Assembly: GCF_012927455.1 (NCBI RefSeq)
Contig: NZ_JABBPE010000002.1
Coordinates: 62,001-126,000, forward strand
Length of the DNA: 64,000 nt
Reading direction: 5' to 3'
Source: Polaromonas sp.
GTDB taxonomy: Bacteria; Pseudomonadota; Gammaproteobacteria; Burkholderiales; Burkholderiaceae_C
Shown here: piece by piece, positions 15,971 to 24,297 of the stretch
Layout: the number at the start of each line of letters is the position of its first letter
Position numbering within the stretch: the first letter of the stretch is position 1
Notes under the pieces: generated by a model
The model's database searches: none
Seen by the model: only the letters and a program-made list of their open reading frames with translations
What the model was told of the DNA's origin: nothing
Translations under genes and position numbers: made by a program

Positions 15971-16628
15971 GACGATCTCCAAAAGTAATAAAAACTTACC
16001 AGATTTAAACGGACTCCACTGAAACAATAATTGTTTCTGCTTCAGAAGAGTGTGTCATCAGCACCACAAATATCTTGTTAAGGGATGCATGTCGGCTTCA
16101 GTCACAGCTGCAGTTTCCGTCCGCACGGCTACCTAAACAATCGTCAGCAATGCGTACACACAGATTGAAGATCGTCGAAAGTTCCCTTCAAAAGCAGCGC
16201 CAAGTCCTTGTTTTCATGGGCTTTAAGCAAAACTTTCAGAAACGCAAAGTATGTATCTTTATGTTTCATTTGTAATAAAAATAAAAGGCTGTCTGCGGTA
16301 ACGTTTCTCACGCAACAACAAGCAACAAAACACTGAGCGCCTGTTGCACAACGTAGTACGACGTGGCTTCTCTTTGATCGCATACGTTCAAACGTGTAAC
16401 AGCTTTCCGGCCACTTTATTTGGTGCTTATTTCCTGTTACTGATTTATACAAATACCTTGCTTTGCTGATCGACAAATCGCATCATGAGCCACGTTTTGT
16501 AACGCAAAAAAAGTAGTTTTAACGAGTGGGCAAGCGATCGGGCTTTCAGTATCTTGGGCTTCCGTCAATGCAGTAGGTGGGCATTCATGGCAGCTATAGC
16601 TGGGCGACAACATCGGGAGGAAAGAGTC
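15971..16628. promoter_or_regulatory. A+T-rich divergent control region of the curli-like locus
   Basis: These 658 bp separate the repeat-protein operon from the LuxR-type gene. They are clearly richer in A+T than the surroundings, with tracts such as TTGTAATAAAAATAAAA near 16270. I find no convincing gene; short open frames here lack ribosome binding sites and family features. A long AT-rich divergent region is what the csgBAC-csgDEFG intergenic region of enterobacteria also shows. No individual promoter or binding site could be fixed by eye. Confidence 0.5.
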
Positions 16629-17429
16629 ATGAACGTACCGAAAAATAACGAAGATCCTGTGACGTTTCCATTCCAGCAATACCCGGACATTGTTAGGGAC
16701 AGCTCACAGATGGGCTCTTCTTGCTGGGCCGAATTGAGCGAAGGCTCCACACAGGTCTTGGTGGTTGCCGACGGCGAAGAGAAATTGCACTTGCGAGAGT
16801 ATTTGCTTAGCGACTCCCGCATCCACCTCACCGGCACGGTGCTGCGCCTGAGCGACGCCTGCCGGGCCTTGCGCAGCGCCAACTACGACGTGGTGCTGAT
16901 TGCGTTGAACGCGCACCGCGGTGATCTGTGCGCGCTCTTGCACTTGATGAATCTGCACCAGCCCAAAGCGCGCGCCGTGGTGGTATTGAGCCCGGAGGGC
17001 ATTGCCGAACTCAGGCAGTTGTACGACTCGAAAGTGATGGGCTACCTCTGCTATGAAGACCTGGCCAGACATCTGGTTACTTCTGTTCTCGAGGTGGCCG
17101 ATGGCGGGTTCACCGCCTCACCCGGATTCTCGCGAACCATATTGAATCTGCTGGAGCCACAGAGCAGCGCCCTGCCCTCCCAACGCCCGGCTTTTCAAAA
17201 TAGCTTGCCCGCTAGTGATGCAAGGAGCAAAACTTTGTCTGGTAGAGAGCTGGAAGTTTTGAAAATGGTGGCACGTGGCCATGTAAGCGTGGGCATCGCC
17301 GATGCACTGGGCATAGCAGCGGCGACTGTCAACGCACACATGTGCAGCATTTTTAAAAAATTGAACGCCAAGACCCGCGCGCAAGCCATTCACACGGGCA
17401 GCCAGCTGGGCTTGCTGGACATGGACTGA
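16629..17429 (+). CDS. LuxR-type regulator with degenerate receiver domain (CsgD-like architecture)
   Basis: The 266-aa product has an N-terminal receiver-like domain (about residues 35-165) and a C-terminal LuxR/NarL helix-turn-helix (about 200-260: SGRELEVLKMVARGHVSVGI, then GIAAATVNAHMCSIFKKL). The receiver's phosphoacceptor position reads VVLIALNAHRGD, with Ala where Asp is expected, and the conserved Lys in GYL-x-K-D is replaced (GYLCYED). It is therefore probably not controlled by phosphorylation. The ATG at 16629 has GGGAGGAAAG upstream. It is divergent from the curli-like operon, as CsgD-type regulators are from csgBAC. Control of that operon is inferred. Confidence 0.85.
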   Translation: MNVPKNNEDPVTFPFQQYPDIVRDSSQMGSSCWAELSEGSTQVLVVADGEEKLHLREYLLSDSRIHLTGTVLRLSDACRALRSANYDVVLIALNAHRGDLCALLHLMNLHQPKARAVVVLSPEGIAELRQLYDSKVMGYLCYEDLARHLVTSVLEVADGGFTASPGFSRTILNLLEPQSSALPSQRPAFQNSLPASDARSKTLSGRELEVLKMVARGHVSVGIADALGIAAATVNAHMCSIFKKLNAKTRAQAIHTGSQLGLLDMD

Positions 17430-17430
17430 G

Positions 17431-17463
17431 CACCTGTCTGCGTACAGGTGTATCGCCTTTTAA
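17431..17463 (+). terminator. Likely terminator directly after the LuxR-type gene
   Basis: CACCTGT and ACAGGTG form a perfect 7-bp stem with a 6-base loop starting one base past the stop codon. A short CCTTTTAAAA tract follows ten bases later. Confidence 0.55.
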
Positions 17464-17547
17464 AATGCGGCTGGTCTTCCGATATAGACTACCCATTTCT
17501 TTACCAGATAATTAAAAACTTTGCAGACCGGCCGTTAAACTCACCCC

Positions 17548-17952
17548 ATGCCCCGGAATCATCTCAATTGCCGCTACCGAATCGTGACAGTGCTGCTCGC
17601 GCTGGCAAGCCTGCTGTTCATGCAACTGGCCATTGCGGGCTATTCGTGCGAAGTCAGCCTGGACCAGGTAAGCAAGGCACCTGTTGTTGCGCCCATGGCG
17701 CAGACCGATATGCCGTGCGACGGGGCCATGAATAACGATCAGTCAAGCCTGTGCCACGCCCACTGCAAGGCTGACCCACAGACCGCCGATAAATACCAGT
17801 TTCCTGCCATGCCCAGCCTGGCAAATCTGACCAGCGACTTCCCTCTCCCCATCGTCACACCCGCACCTGTAGGTGCATTGCTGCAAGCGCCGCTTCTCAG
17901 GCGCACCACGGCCCCGCCGCTAGCCGTGCGCAACTGCTGCTTTCGCATTTAA
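17548..17952 (+). CDS. Small exported Cys/His/Met-containing protein leading the copper efflux genes
   Basis: The 134-aa product has a hydrophobic N-terminal signal (TVLLALASLLFMQLAIAG) and a mature part with potential metal ligands: MPCDGAMNNDQ, LCHAHCKAD and a final NCCFRI. Similar short proteins stand just upstream of CzcCBA/CusCBA efflux genes in related bacteria, and cusC follows 157 bp downstream. I infer a periplasmic metal-associated role, but no domain assignment is firm. The gap to cusC holds no other gene; its last bases contain the cusC ribosome binding site AGGAG. Confidence 0.65.
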   Translation: MPRNHLNCRYRIVTVLLALASLLFMQLAIAGYSCEVSLDQVSKAPVVAPMAQTDMPCDGAMNNDQSSLCHAHCKADPQTADKYQFPAMPSLANLTSDFPLPIVTPAPVGALLQAPLLRRTTAPPLAVRNCCFRI

Positions 17953-18109
17953 ACCCTTCAGCCGCCTGATAGCTGCCTGAGCACGCGATGCGCTCTGGCA
18001 GCCTGTCGTGCCGGTCTGAAGATTTGAGGTTTTCTGCCTGTCTGCTTTTTTTGCCAGGCCAGACCGCACCCCCTTCCCTTTTTTCGTCTTTCGTCTCTCA
18101 GGAGAATTT

Positions 18110-19387
18110 ATGCAGCATGCCTCACGCACCTGCGTCTTCGCGCTCGCCTTCGCCCTGGCCACGGGCGCGCCCAGCTTTGCGCTGGCAAACGAAGCAGAAC
18201 CCGGCAGCAGCGTGGAAAGCCTTTTGGCGCTGGCCAAAGAGCGCAACCCGGAATACGCCGGCATGCGCCATGAGGCGCAGGCCGCCGGCGAGCGCGTCGC
18301 GCCGGCTGGCGCATTGCCCGATCCCAAGCTGCGCGTCGAACTCGAAGACATCACCAAAATGGGCGAGCAGAACCCGACGCTATTGCCAGGCCGGGTCGGA
18401 GGCACCCGCTACACCTTCATGCAAGACCTGCCGTGGTTCGGCAAACGCGAGCTTAAGCGCGACATTGCCTCGTTCGAAGCTGCAGGCGCCCAGGGGCGTG
18501 CGCTGGGCAGTTGGGCCGAACTGTCGGCACGCATCAAGACCGGCTACGCGCAGTTTTTTTACATCCAGCAAAACGAACGTCTGACCCGCGAAATCCTCGA
18601 CTTGATGGTGCGCCTGGAAAAGATCGCGCAAGTGCGTTATGCCGGTGGCCTGGCTGCGCAGCAGGACGTGATTCGCACACAGCTGGAACAAACCAATCTA
18701 AAAAACGAGCTGATCGCTCTCGAACACGAACGGCATATAACCCAGGCTCGGCTGAATGCACTGGTGGCGCGTCCGGCCAGTGCGCCGCTGGCCCAGCCAG
18801 AGCGCCTGCGACCGCTGCCAGCGCCGGAAAGCCTGGACTACGCCGCGCTCGAAGACCGCGTGCGCAGTCGAAGTCCGCAACTGGTGGCCGAAGATGCGCG
18901 GACCAGGGCGGCGGAGAAAACCCGCGAGCTGACCTACAAGAACCGCTATCCGGATGTCACCGTGGGCATTGCGCCGCTGCAGAGCCGGAGCTCCATCAAG
19001 GAATGGATGCTGATGGTGGAACTGAACATTCCTCTGCAACAGTCATCCAAACGATCGCAAGAGCGTGAGGCCGAGGCCATGCTCGCGGCCGCCCGTTCAC
19101 GCAGGGATGCCACGACCAACCAGGTGCTGGCCGACCTTTCAGAAGCTGTTTTCGGCCTCGATACCGCGCGCCGTACAGAAACGGCAATTGCCAATAGCCT
19201 GCTGCCGCAAGCCGAACTGAGCTACCAGTCGGCGCTGGCAAGCTATCAAAACGGCAAGCTGGATTTCGCGACTTTGCTGGATTCCCAGCGACAGATCCGC
19301 CAGGCCAAACAAAGCCAGATCAAGTTGCAGGCTCAAGGCCAGGCGCGGCTTGCAGACATCGAACGACTTTTGGGAGAAGAGCTATGA
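18110..19387 (+). CDS. cusC: Outer-membrane factor of a copper/silver RND efflux system (TolC family)
   Basis: The 425-aa product has a signal peptide (ALAFALATGAPSFALA) and the long coiled-coil pattern of TolC-family proteins, including the duplicated helical hairpins around FMQDLPWFGKRELKRD near residue 103 and a C-terminal YQNGKLDFATLLDSQRQ block. It would form the outer-membrane channel through which CusBA expels Cu(I) or Ag(I). AGGAG stands 9 bases before the ATG. Its TGA overlaps the ATG of cusB (ATGA), so the two are translationally coupled. The name cusC rests on operon context, since CzcC-type proteins look alike. Confidence 0.9.
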   Translation: MQHASRTCVFALAFALATGAPSFALANEAEPGSSVESLLALAKERNPEYAGMRHEAQAAGERVAPAGALPDPKLRVELEDITKMGEQNPTLLPGRVGGTRYTFMQDLPWFGKRELKRDIASFEAAGAQGRALGSWAELSARIKTGYAQFFYIQQNERLTREILDLMVRLEKIAQVRYAGGLAAQQDVIRTQLEQTNLKNELIALEHERHITQARLNALVARPASAPLAQPERLRPLPAPESLDYAALEDRVRSRSPQLVAEDARTRAAEKTRELTYKNRYPDVTVGIAPLQSRSSIKEWMLMVELNIPLQQSSKRSQEREAEAMLAAARSRRDATTNQVLADLSEAVFGLDTARRTETAIANSLLPQAELSYQSALASYQNGKLDFATLLDSQRQIRQAKQSQIKLQAQGQARLADIERLLGEEL

Positions 19388-21093
19388 AACAAGGCGCAAA
19401 TATCGCCATCGGAACGCTGGTGGTGGCCGCACTGGCTGCCGCTGGGGGTTATTGGGTGGGCAACCGCCGCAGCGACGGCCCAGCCGCAGCGACCAGCGCA
19501 GCGGCGGCGGGCAGCGCGGCCATGGAAAAGAAAGAGCGCAAGCTGCTCTTCTACCGCAACCCCATGGGGCTGCCAGACACCTCTCCTGTGCCCAAGAAAG
19601 ACCCGATGGGCATGGACTACGTCGCGGTTTATGAAGGCGAGGCAGAAACTGAAACCAACGCGGCAGCCGGAGCAAACCAGATCAGGATCAGCACAGAGAA
19701 AATCCAGAAACTGGGCGTCAAGACCGAAGCGGCCAGTTTGAAGTCGCTTGACAAGGTGGTTCGCGCTTCCGGGCGCATCGAGGCGGACGAGCGGCGCGTC
19801 TATGCCATTTCGCCCAAATTCGAAGGTTACGTGGAACGCCTGCATGTCAGCGCGACCGGTCAGGCTGTCGGCAAGGGGCAGGCGCTGTTTGAGGTCTACA
19901 GCCCCGAATTGGTGTCGGCGCAGCGCGAATACGCGCTCGCGGCGCAAGGCGTGCAAGCCCTGAAGGACGCCGGCAGCGATGTGCAGACCAGCATGAAGCA
20001 GCTGGCCGACGCCAGCTTGCTGCGCCTTAAAAATTGGGACATTTCAGACGAACAGATCAGGGCCTTGTCCCGGGCGGGCGAAACGAAACGCACCCTGACC
20101 TTCCGCTCTCCGGTGAGCGGCATCGTGACAGAGAAGAAAGCGCTGCAGGGGATGCGCTTCATGCCCGGCGAAGCGCTGTACCAGATCACCGACTTGTCAT
20201 CGGTCTGGGTGTTGGCCGATGTATTTGAGCAGGATATCGGCCTTGCCAAATCGGGGGCCAAAGCCAAGGTGATGATCGCCGCCTATCCGGACAAGCCGTT
20301 CGACGGCAAGATCAGCTACGTGTACCCAACGCTGAAGGCGGAAACGCGCAGCGTGCAGGTGCGCATTGAACTGGCCAATCCGGGCCAGCTGCTCAAGCCG
20401 GGCATGTTCGCGCAAGTCGAGCTGGCCGTGGCCGCCAGGAACAAGGTCGTGACGGTTCCGGTTTCCGCCGTCATCGACAGCGGCACCCGCCGCATCGTGC
20501 TGGTGCAAGCCAGCGAGGGCCGCTTTGAGCCGCGCGAAGTCAAACTGGGCGCGCGCAGCGACAATTATGCGGAAGTGCTGGAAGGGGTACAGGACGGCGA
20601 GCAAGTGGTGGTGTCCGCCAACTTCCTGATTGACGCCGAAAGCAATCTGAAAGCAGCCATCGGCGGCTTTGGCGGCAGCGCCGACAGGCCAGCACAGCCT
20701 GCAACAGCAGGCTCTGCACCCCAAAGCGGCGCTGCAGCCGCAGGCCACCAGGCCGTTGGCACGGTGACCAGCGTGGATGCGAAGACCGGCCAGGTCAGTA
20801 TCAGCCATGGTGCGGTGGCGACCCTTAAGTGGCCGGCCATGACGATGGCGTTCAAGGCCGCGAACGACGCTTTGCTCAAAGACCTCAAACCCGGTTCCGT
20901 GGTGGCCTTTGAGTTTGTCGAGCGCCAGCCCGGCGAATGGGTCATCACCGGCGTCAAACCGGCTGCGGGTGGCAAGGGCAACGCGCCTACGCCCGCTGCA
21001 GCGGCTGGTCCGGCTGCAATTGCTGCCCCTGTTACCCCTGCTGCGCCTGCGGCTAGCCCTCCTGCTGCGGCCAATCCGCACGTCGGCTACTGA
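19384..21093 (+). CDS. cusB: RND periplasmic adaptor CusB fused to a CusF-like copper-binding domain
   Basis: The 569-aa membrane-fusion protein has an N-terminal anchor (AIGTLVVAALAAAGGYWVG), a heavy-metal-binding motif (FYRNPMGLPDTSPVPKKDPM, about residues 56-76), the lipoyl/barrel adaptor core (VYAISPKFEGYVERLHVSA, then FRSPVSGIVTEK) and, after an Ala/Pro linker, a CusF-like domain (about 458-525: GTVTSVDAKTGQVSISHG, LKWPAMTMAFKA). The W and M residues in that block are CusF's copper ligands. In E. coli CusF is a separate protein; here the chaperone is tethered to the adaptor. The protein ends in a long Ala/Pro-rich tail. cusA begins 30 bp later. Confidence 0.93.
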   Translation: MKQGANIAIGTLVVAALAAAGGYWVGNRRSDGPAAATSAAAAGSAAMEKKERKLLFYRNPMGLPDTSPVPKKDPMGMDYVAVYEGEAETETNAAAGANQIRISTEKIQKLGVKTEAASLKSLDKVVRASGRIEADERRVYAISPKFEGYVERLHVSATGQAVGKGQALFEVYSPELVSAQREYALAAQGVQALKDAGSDVQTSMKQLADASLLRLKNWDISDEQIRALSRAGETKRTLTFRSPVSGIVTEKKALQGMRFMPGEALYQITDLSSVWVLADVFEQDIGLAKSGAKAKVMIAAYPDKPFDGKISYVYPTLKAETRSVQVRIELANPGQLLKPGMFAQVELAVAARNKVVTVPVSAVIDSGTRRIVLVQASEGRFEPREVKLGARSDNYAEVLEGVQDGEQVVVSANFLIDAESNLKAAIGGFGGSADRPAQPATAGSAPQSGAAAAGHQAVGTVTSVDAKTGQVSISHGAVATLKWPAMTMAFKAANDALLKDLKPGSVVAFEFVERQPGEWVITGVKPAAGGKGNAPTPAAAAGPAAIAAPVTPAAPAASPPAAANPHVGY

Positions 21094-21123
21094 CGGCACC
21101 GACAGCACTGAAAGAAATAGCCC

Positions 21124-24100
21124 ATGCTCAACAAGATTATTGATTGGTCGGCCAGAAACATTTTCATGGTTCTGCTGGCAACGCTGTTCATTGTGGTGGG
21201 CGGCGTTTACGCGGTCATGAAAACGCCAATTGACGCGCTGCCCGACCTGTCGGACGTACAGGTCATCGTCTATACCGAGTACCCGGGCCAGGCGCCGCAG
21301 GTGGTCGAAGACCAGGTCACCTATCCGCTGACCACCGCCATGCTGTCGGTGCCCAAGTCGCGCGTGGTGCGCGGCTTTTCGTACTTCGGCGCCTCCTTCG
21401 TTTACATCATTTTTGAAGACGGCACTGACATTTACTGGGCACGCTCGCGCGTGCTGGAGTACCTCAATTTCGCCTCCAGCCGCATGCCCAAAGGCGTGAC
21501 GCCTTCGCTTGGGCCGGATGCCACCGGCGTCGGCTGGGTTTACCAATACGTTGTGCTGGCAAAAAACAAATCGCTGGCTGAACTGCGCACGCTGCAAGAC
21601 TGGTTTGTGCGCTACCAGCTGACCAAGGCCCAGGGCGTGTCCGAGGTGGCGTCGATTGGCGGCTTCGTGCAGACCTACCAGGTCACGGTCGATCCGGTGA
21701 AACTGCGCGCCTATGGCATTCCGCTCAGCAAAGTGACGCAAGTCATCCGTGATTCCAACCGCGACGTCGGCGGCCGGGTGGTTGAAATGGCCGAAACCGA
21801 ATACATGGTGCGCGGCAAGGGTTACCTGCGCGGCAAGGGCGATCTGGAAACGCTGGTCGTGAAAAGTGACAAGGGCACGCCGGTGCTGGTGCGCGATATA
21901 GCCAGGGTCGAACTGGCGCCCGACGAGCGGCGCGGGCTGACCGAACTCAATGGCGAAGGCGAAGTGGTGTCGGGCATCGCAATGGCGCGCTTTGGCCAGA
22001 ACGCGCTGGAAGTGATTTCCAACCTGAAGGCGAAGATTGCCGAAATCGGCCCGGGCTTGCCTGAAGGCGTGTCGATTGAAGCGGTGTACGACCGCTCCGA
22101 CCTGATCGAGCGGGCAATCGACACGCTCAAGCGCACGCTGCTAGAAGAAAGCATCATCGTGGCGCTGGTCTGCTTTGTGTTTTTGCTGCACGTACGCAGC
22201 GCGCTGGTCGCCATTGTCATGTTGCCGGTCGGCGTGCTGATTGCCTTCATCGCCATGCGACTGCTGGGCATGAACTCAAACCTGATGAGCCTGGGCGGCA
22301 TCGCGATTGCCATAGGCGCAATGGTCGATGCGGCCATCGTGATGATCGAGAACGCGCACAAGCACATTGAACGCCTGAAGGAAGGCCATTCGAAACAGCA
22401 GCGCGCCGAGGCGATGATTGCCGCCTGCAAAGAGGTGGGGCCTGCGCTGTTCTTCTCGCTGCTTATCATTACCGTTTCATTCCTTCCGGTGTTCACGCTG
22501 GAATCGCAGGAAGGCCGGATGTTCTCGCCGCTCGCCTTCACCAAGACCTTCTCCATGGCCGGCGCGGCGCTGCTCTCGGTCACGCTGGTGCCGGTGCTAA
22601 TGATGCTGTTCATACGCGGAAAAATCATGCCGGAAGCTAAAAATCCGGTGAACCGCTTTCTGATCTGGGTCTATCGGCCCGTCATCAAGGGCGTGATGCA
22701 CTGGAAAAAGCTGACCATCGCGCTAGCGCTGCTGGTGATGGTGGTTTCGCTCTATCCGGCCTCCAAACTTGGCAGCGAATTCATGCCGACCCTCAATGAA
22801 GGCACGCTGTTGTTTATGCCGTCAAGCCTGCCCGGCATGTCCATCACCAAGGCGGCCGAACTGATGCAGACGCAGAACAAGATCATCAAGAGCTTCCCGG
22901 AAGTGGTATCGGTCTGGGGCAAGGCGGGCCGCGCCAACACCGCAACCGACCCGGCGCCCACGGAAATGTTCGAGACCGTCATCAACCTCAAGCCCGAGTC
23001 CGAGTGGCGCGCGGGCATGACCACCGACAAGCTCGTCGCCGAGATGGACAAGGCGCTGCAGTTCCCAGGCGTCTCCAATGCCTGGACCATGCCAATCAAG
23101 GCGCGCCTGGACATGCTGGCCACTGGCATCCGCACGCCTATTGGCATCAAGGTTTTCGGCAAGGACCTGGGCGAGATGGAAAAACTCGCCAAGCAGATCG
23201 AGGCCGTCGTCAAGCAGGTGCCAGGCACCACCTCGGCCTTTGCCGAACGCATTACCGGCGGCTTTTACATCAACATCGAGCCCGATCGCGAGCAGCTGGC
23301 GCGCTACGGAATGGCCGTCGGCGACCTGCAGGACGTCATCGGCACCGCACTGGGCGGCGAGATGGTGACCACCACCGTCGAGGGGCGCGAGCGCTTCGGT
23401 GTCAATGTACGCTACCCGCGCGAGTTGCGCGGGGACCCGCAGCAGATCGCCCGCGAGGTGCTGGTGACGACGATGGACGGTGCCATGATCCCGCTCGGCC
23501 AGGTTGCCCGGGTGGAAGTGGCCAAAGGCACGCCGGGCATACGCACCGAAAACGCCCTGCTCTCGGCCTACATCTACGTCGACATCCGCGACCGTGACAT
23601 CGGCGGCTACGTGGCCGACGCGCGCAAGGCGGTCAATGAGCAAGTGAAATTTCCGCCGGGTTACTACGCCACCTGGAGCGGCCAGTTCGAGTACATGGAG
23701 CGCGCCGCCGAAAGAATGAAGGTCGTCATCCCCGTGACGCTGCTCATCATCTTTCTGCTGCTCTACCTGAACTTCAGGCGAATGACCGAGACGCTGATCG
23801 TCATGCTGTCAGTGCCTTTCGCGCTGGTCGGCGGCGTCTGGCTGATGTGGCTGCTCGGCTACAACCAGTCGGTGGCGGTCGCTGTCGGCTTCATTGCGCT
23901 GGCCGGCGTGGCGGCGGAAACCGGCGTCGTGATGCTAATTTATCTTGACCATGCCTGGGAGGCGCAGAAAGCCGCATGCAGGGTGTCGGGCAAAACGCCG
24001 AATGCGGGCGATTTGTATGAAGCGGTGATGGAAGGCGCCGTCGAGCGCGTGCGGCCCAAGATGATGACGGTGGTGGCCATCATGGCCGGCCTGCTGCCCA

Positions 24101-24297
24101 TCTTGTGGGGCACCGGCACCGGCTCTGAAGTGATGAGCCGCATTGCCGCGCCCATGGTGGGCGGGATGATTTCCTCGACCGTTCTGACGCTGGCGGTGAT
24201 TCCTGCGTTGTATGCGCTGGTCAAGCAATGGCAGCTGAAAAAGGAGTTGAAAAGTCAAGGCGAACTCTTGACGTCCCCGGTTGGTTCCACCTCCTGA
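21124..24297 (+). CDS. cusA: CusA-type heavy-metal RND efflux pump
   Basis: The 1057-aa inner-membrane proton-antiport pump has twelve predicted transmembrane helices. Seen: the N-terminal helix and IDALPDLSDVQVIVYTEYPG, the TM4 block GGIAIAIGAMVDAAIVMIEN, which matches monovalent-cation CusA proteins rather than the CzcA type, and the C-terminal ALAGVAAETGVVMLIYLDHA. Large periplasmic domains lie between TM1-2 and TM7-8. It forms the CusCBA tripartite system with the two upstream genes. Specificity for Cu(I)/Ag(I) is inferred from these motifs and the CusF fusion. The UbiB-like gene starts at the very next base after its stop. Confidence 0.95.
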   Translation: MLNKIIDWSARNIFMVLLATLFIVVGGVYAVMKTPIDALPDLSDVQVIVYTEYPGQAPQVVEDQVTYPLTTAMLSVPKSRVVRGFSYFGASFVYIIFEDGTDIYWARSRVLEYLNFASSRMPKGVTPSLGPDATGVGWVYQYVVLAKNKSLAELRTLQDWFVRYQLTKAQGVSEVASIGGFVQTYQVTVDPVKLRAYGIPLSKVTQVIRDSNRDVGGRVVEMAETEYMVRGKGYLRGKGDLETLVVKSDKGTPVLVRDIARVELAPDERRGLTELNGEGEVVSGIAMARFGQNALEVISNLKAKIAEIGPGLPEGVSIEAVYDRSDLIERAIDTLKRTLLEESIIVALVCFVFLLHVRSALVAIVMLPVGVLIAFIAMRLLGMNSNLMSLGGIAIAIGAMVDAAIVMIENAHKHIERLKEGHSKQQRAEAMIAACKEVGPALFFSLLIITVSFLPVFTLESQEGRMFSPLAFTKTFSMAGAALLSVTLVPVLMMLFIRGKIMPEAKNPVNRFLIWVYRPVIKGVMHWKKLTIALALLVMVVSLYPASKLGSEFMPTLNEGTLLFMPSSLPGMSITKAAELMQTQNKIIKSFPEVVSVWGKAGRANTATDPAPTEMFETVINLKPESEWRAGMTTDKLVAEMDKALQFPGVSNAWTMPIKARLDMLATGIRTPIGIKVFGKDLGEMEKLAKQIEAVVKQVPGTTSAFAERITGGFYINIEPDREQLARYGMAVGDLQDVIGTALGGEMVTTTVEGRERFGVNVRYPRELRGDPQQIAREVLVTTMDGAMIPLGQVARVEVAKGTPGIRTENALLSAYIYVDIRDRDIGGYVADARKAVNEQVKFPPGYYATWSGQFEYMERAAERMKVVIPVTLLIIFLLLYLNFRRMTETLIVMLSVPFALVGGVWLMWLLGYNQSVAVAVGFIALAGVAAETGVVMLIYLDHAWEAQKAACRVSGKTPNAGDLYEAVMEGAVERVRPKMMTVVAIMAGLLPILWGTGTGSEVMSRIAAPMVGGMISSTVLTLAVIPALYALVKQWQLKKELKSQGELLTSPVGSTS

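Noticed and set aside
16144..16476. 110-codon minus-strand open frame in the divergent control region
   Set aside because: No ribosome binding site, no family motif, and it lies in the A+T-rich regulatory region. A real small protein cannot be excluded but is not supported.
17960..18005. Possible extra copy of the dispersed repeat (CCTGATAGCTGCCTGAGC)
   Set aside because: Only the left 10 bases match and the right half is absent.
20197..21741. 514-codon minus-strand open frame across cusB and cusA
   Set aside because: It is antisense to strongly supported genes and its composition is low-complexity.
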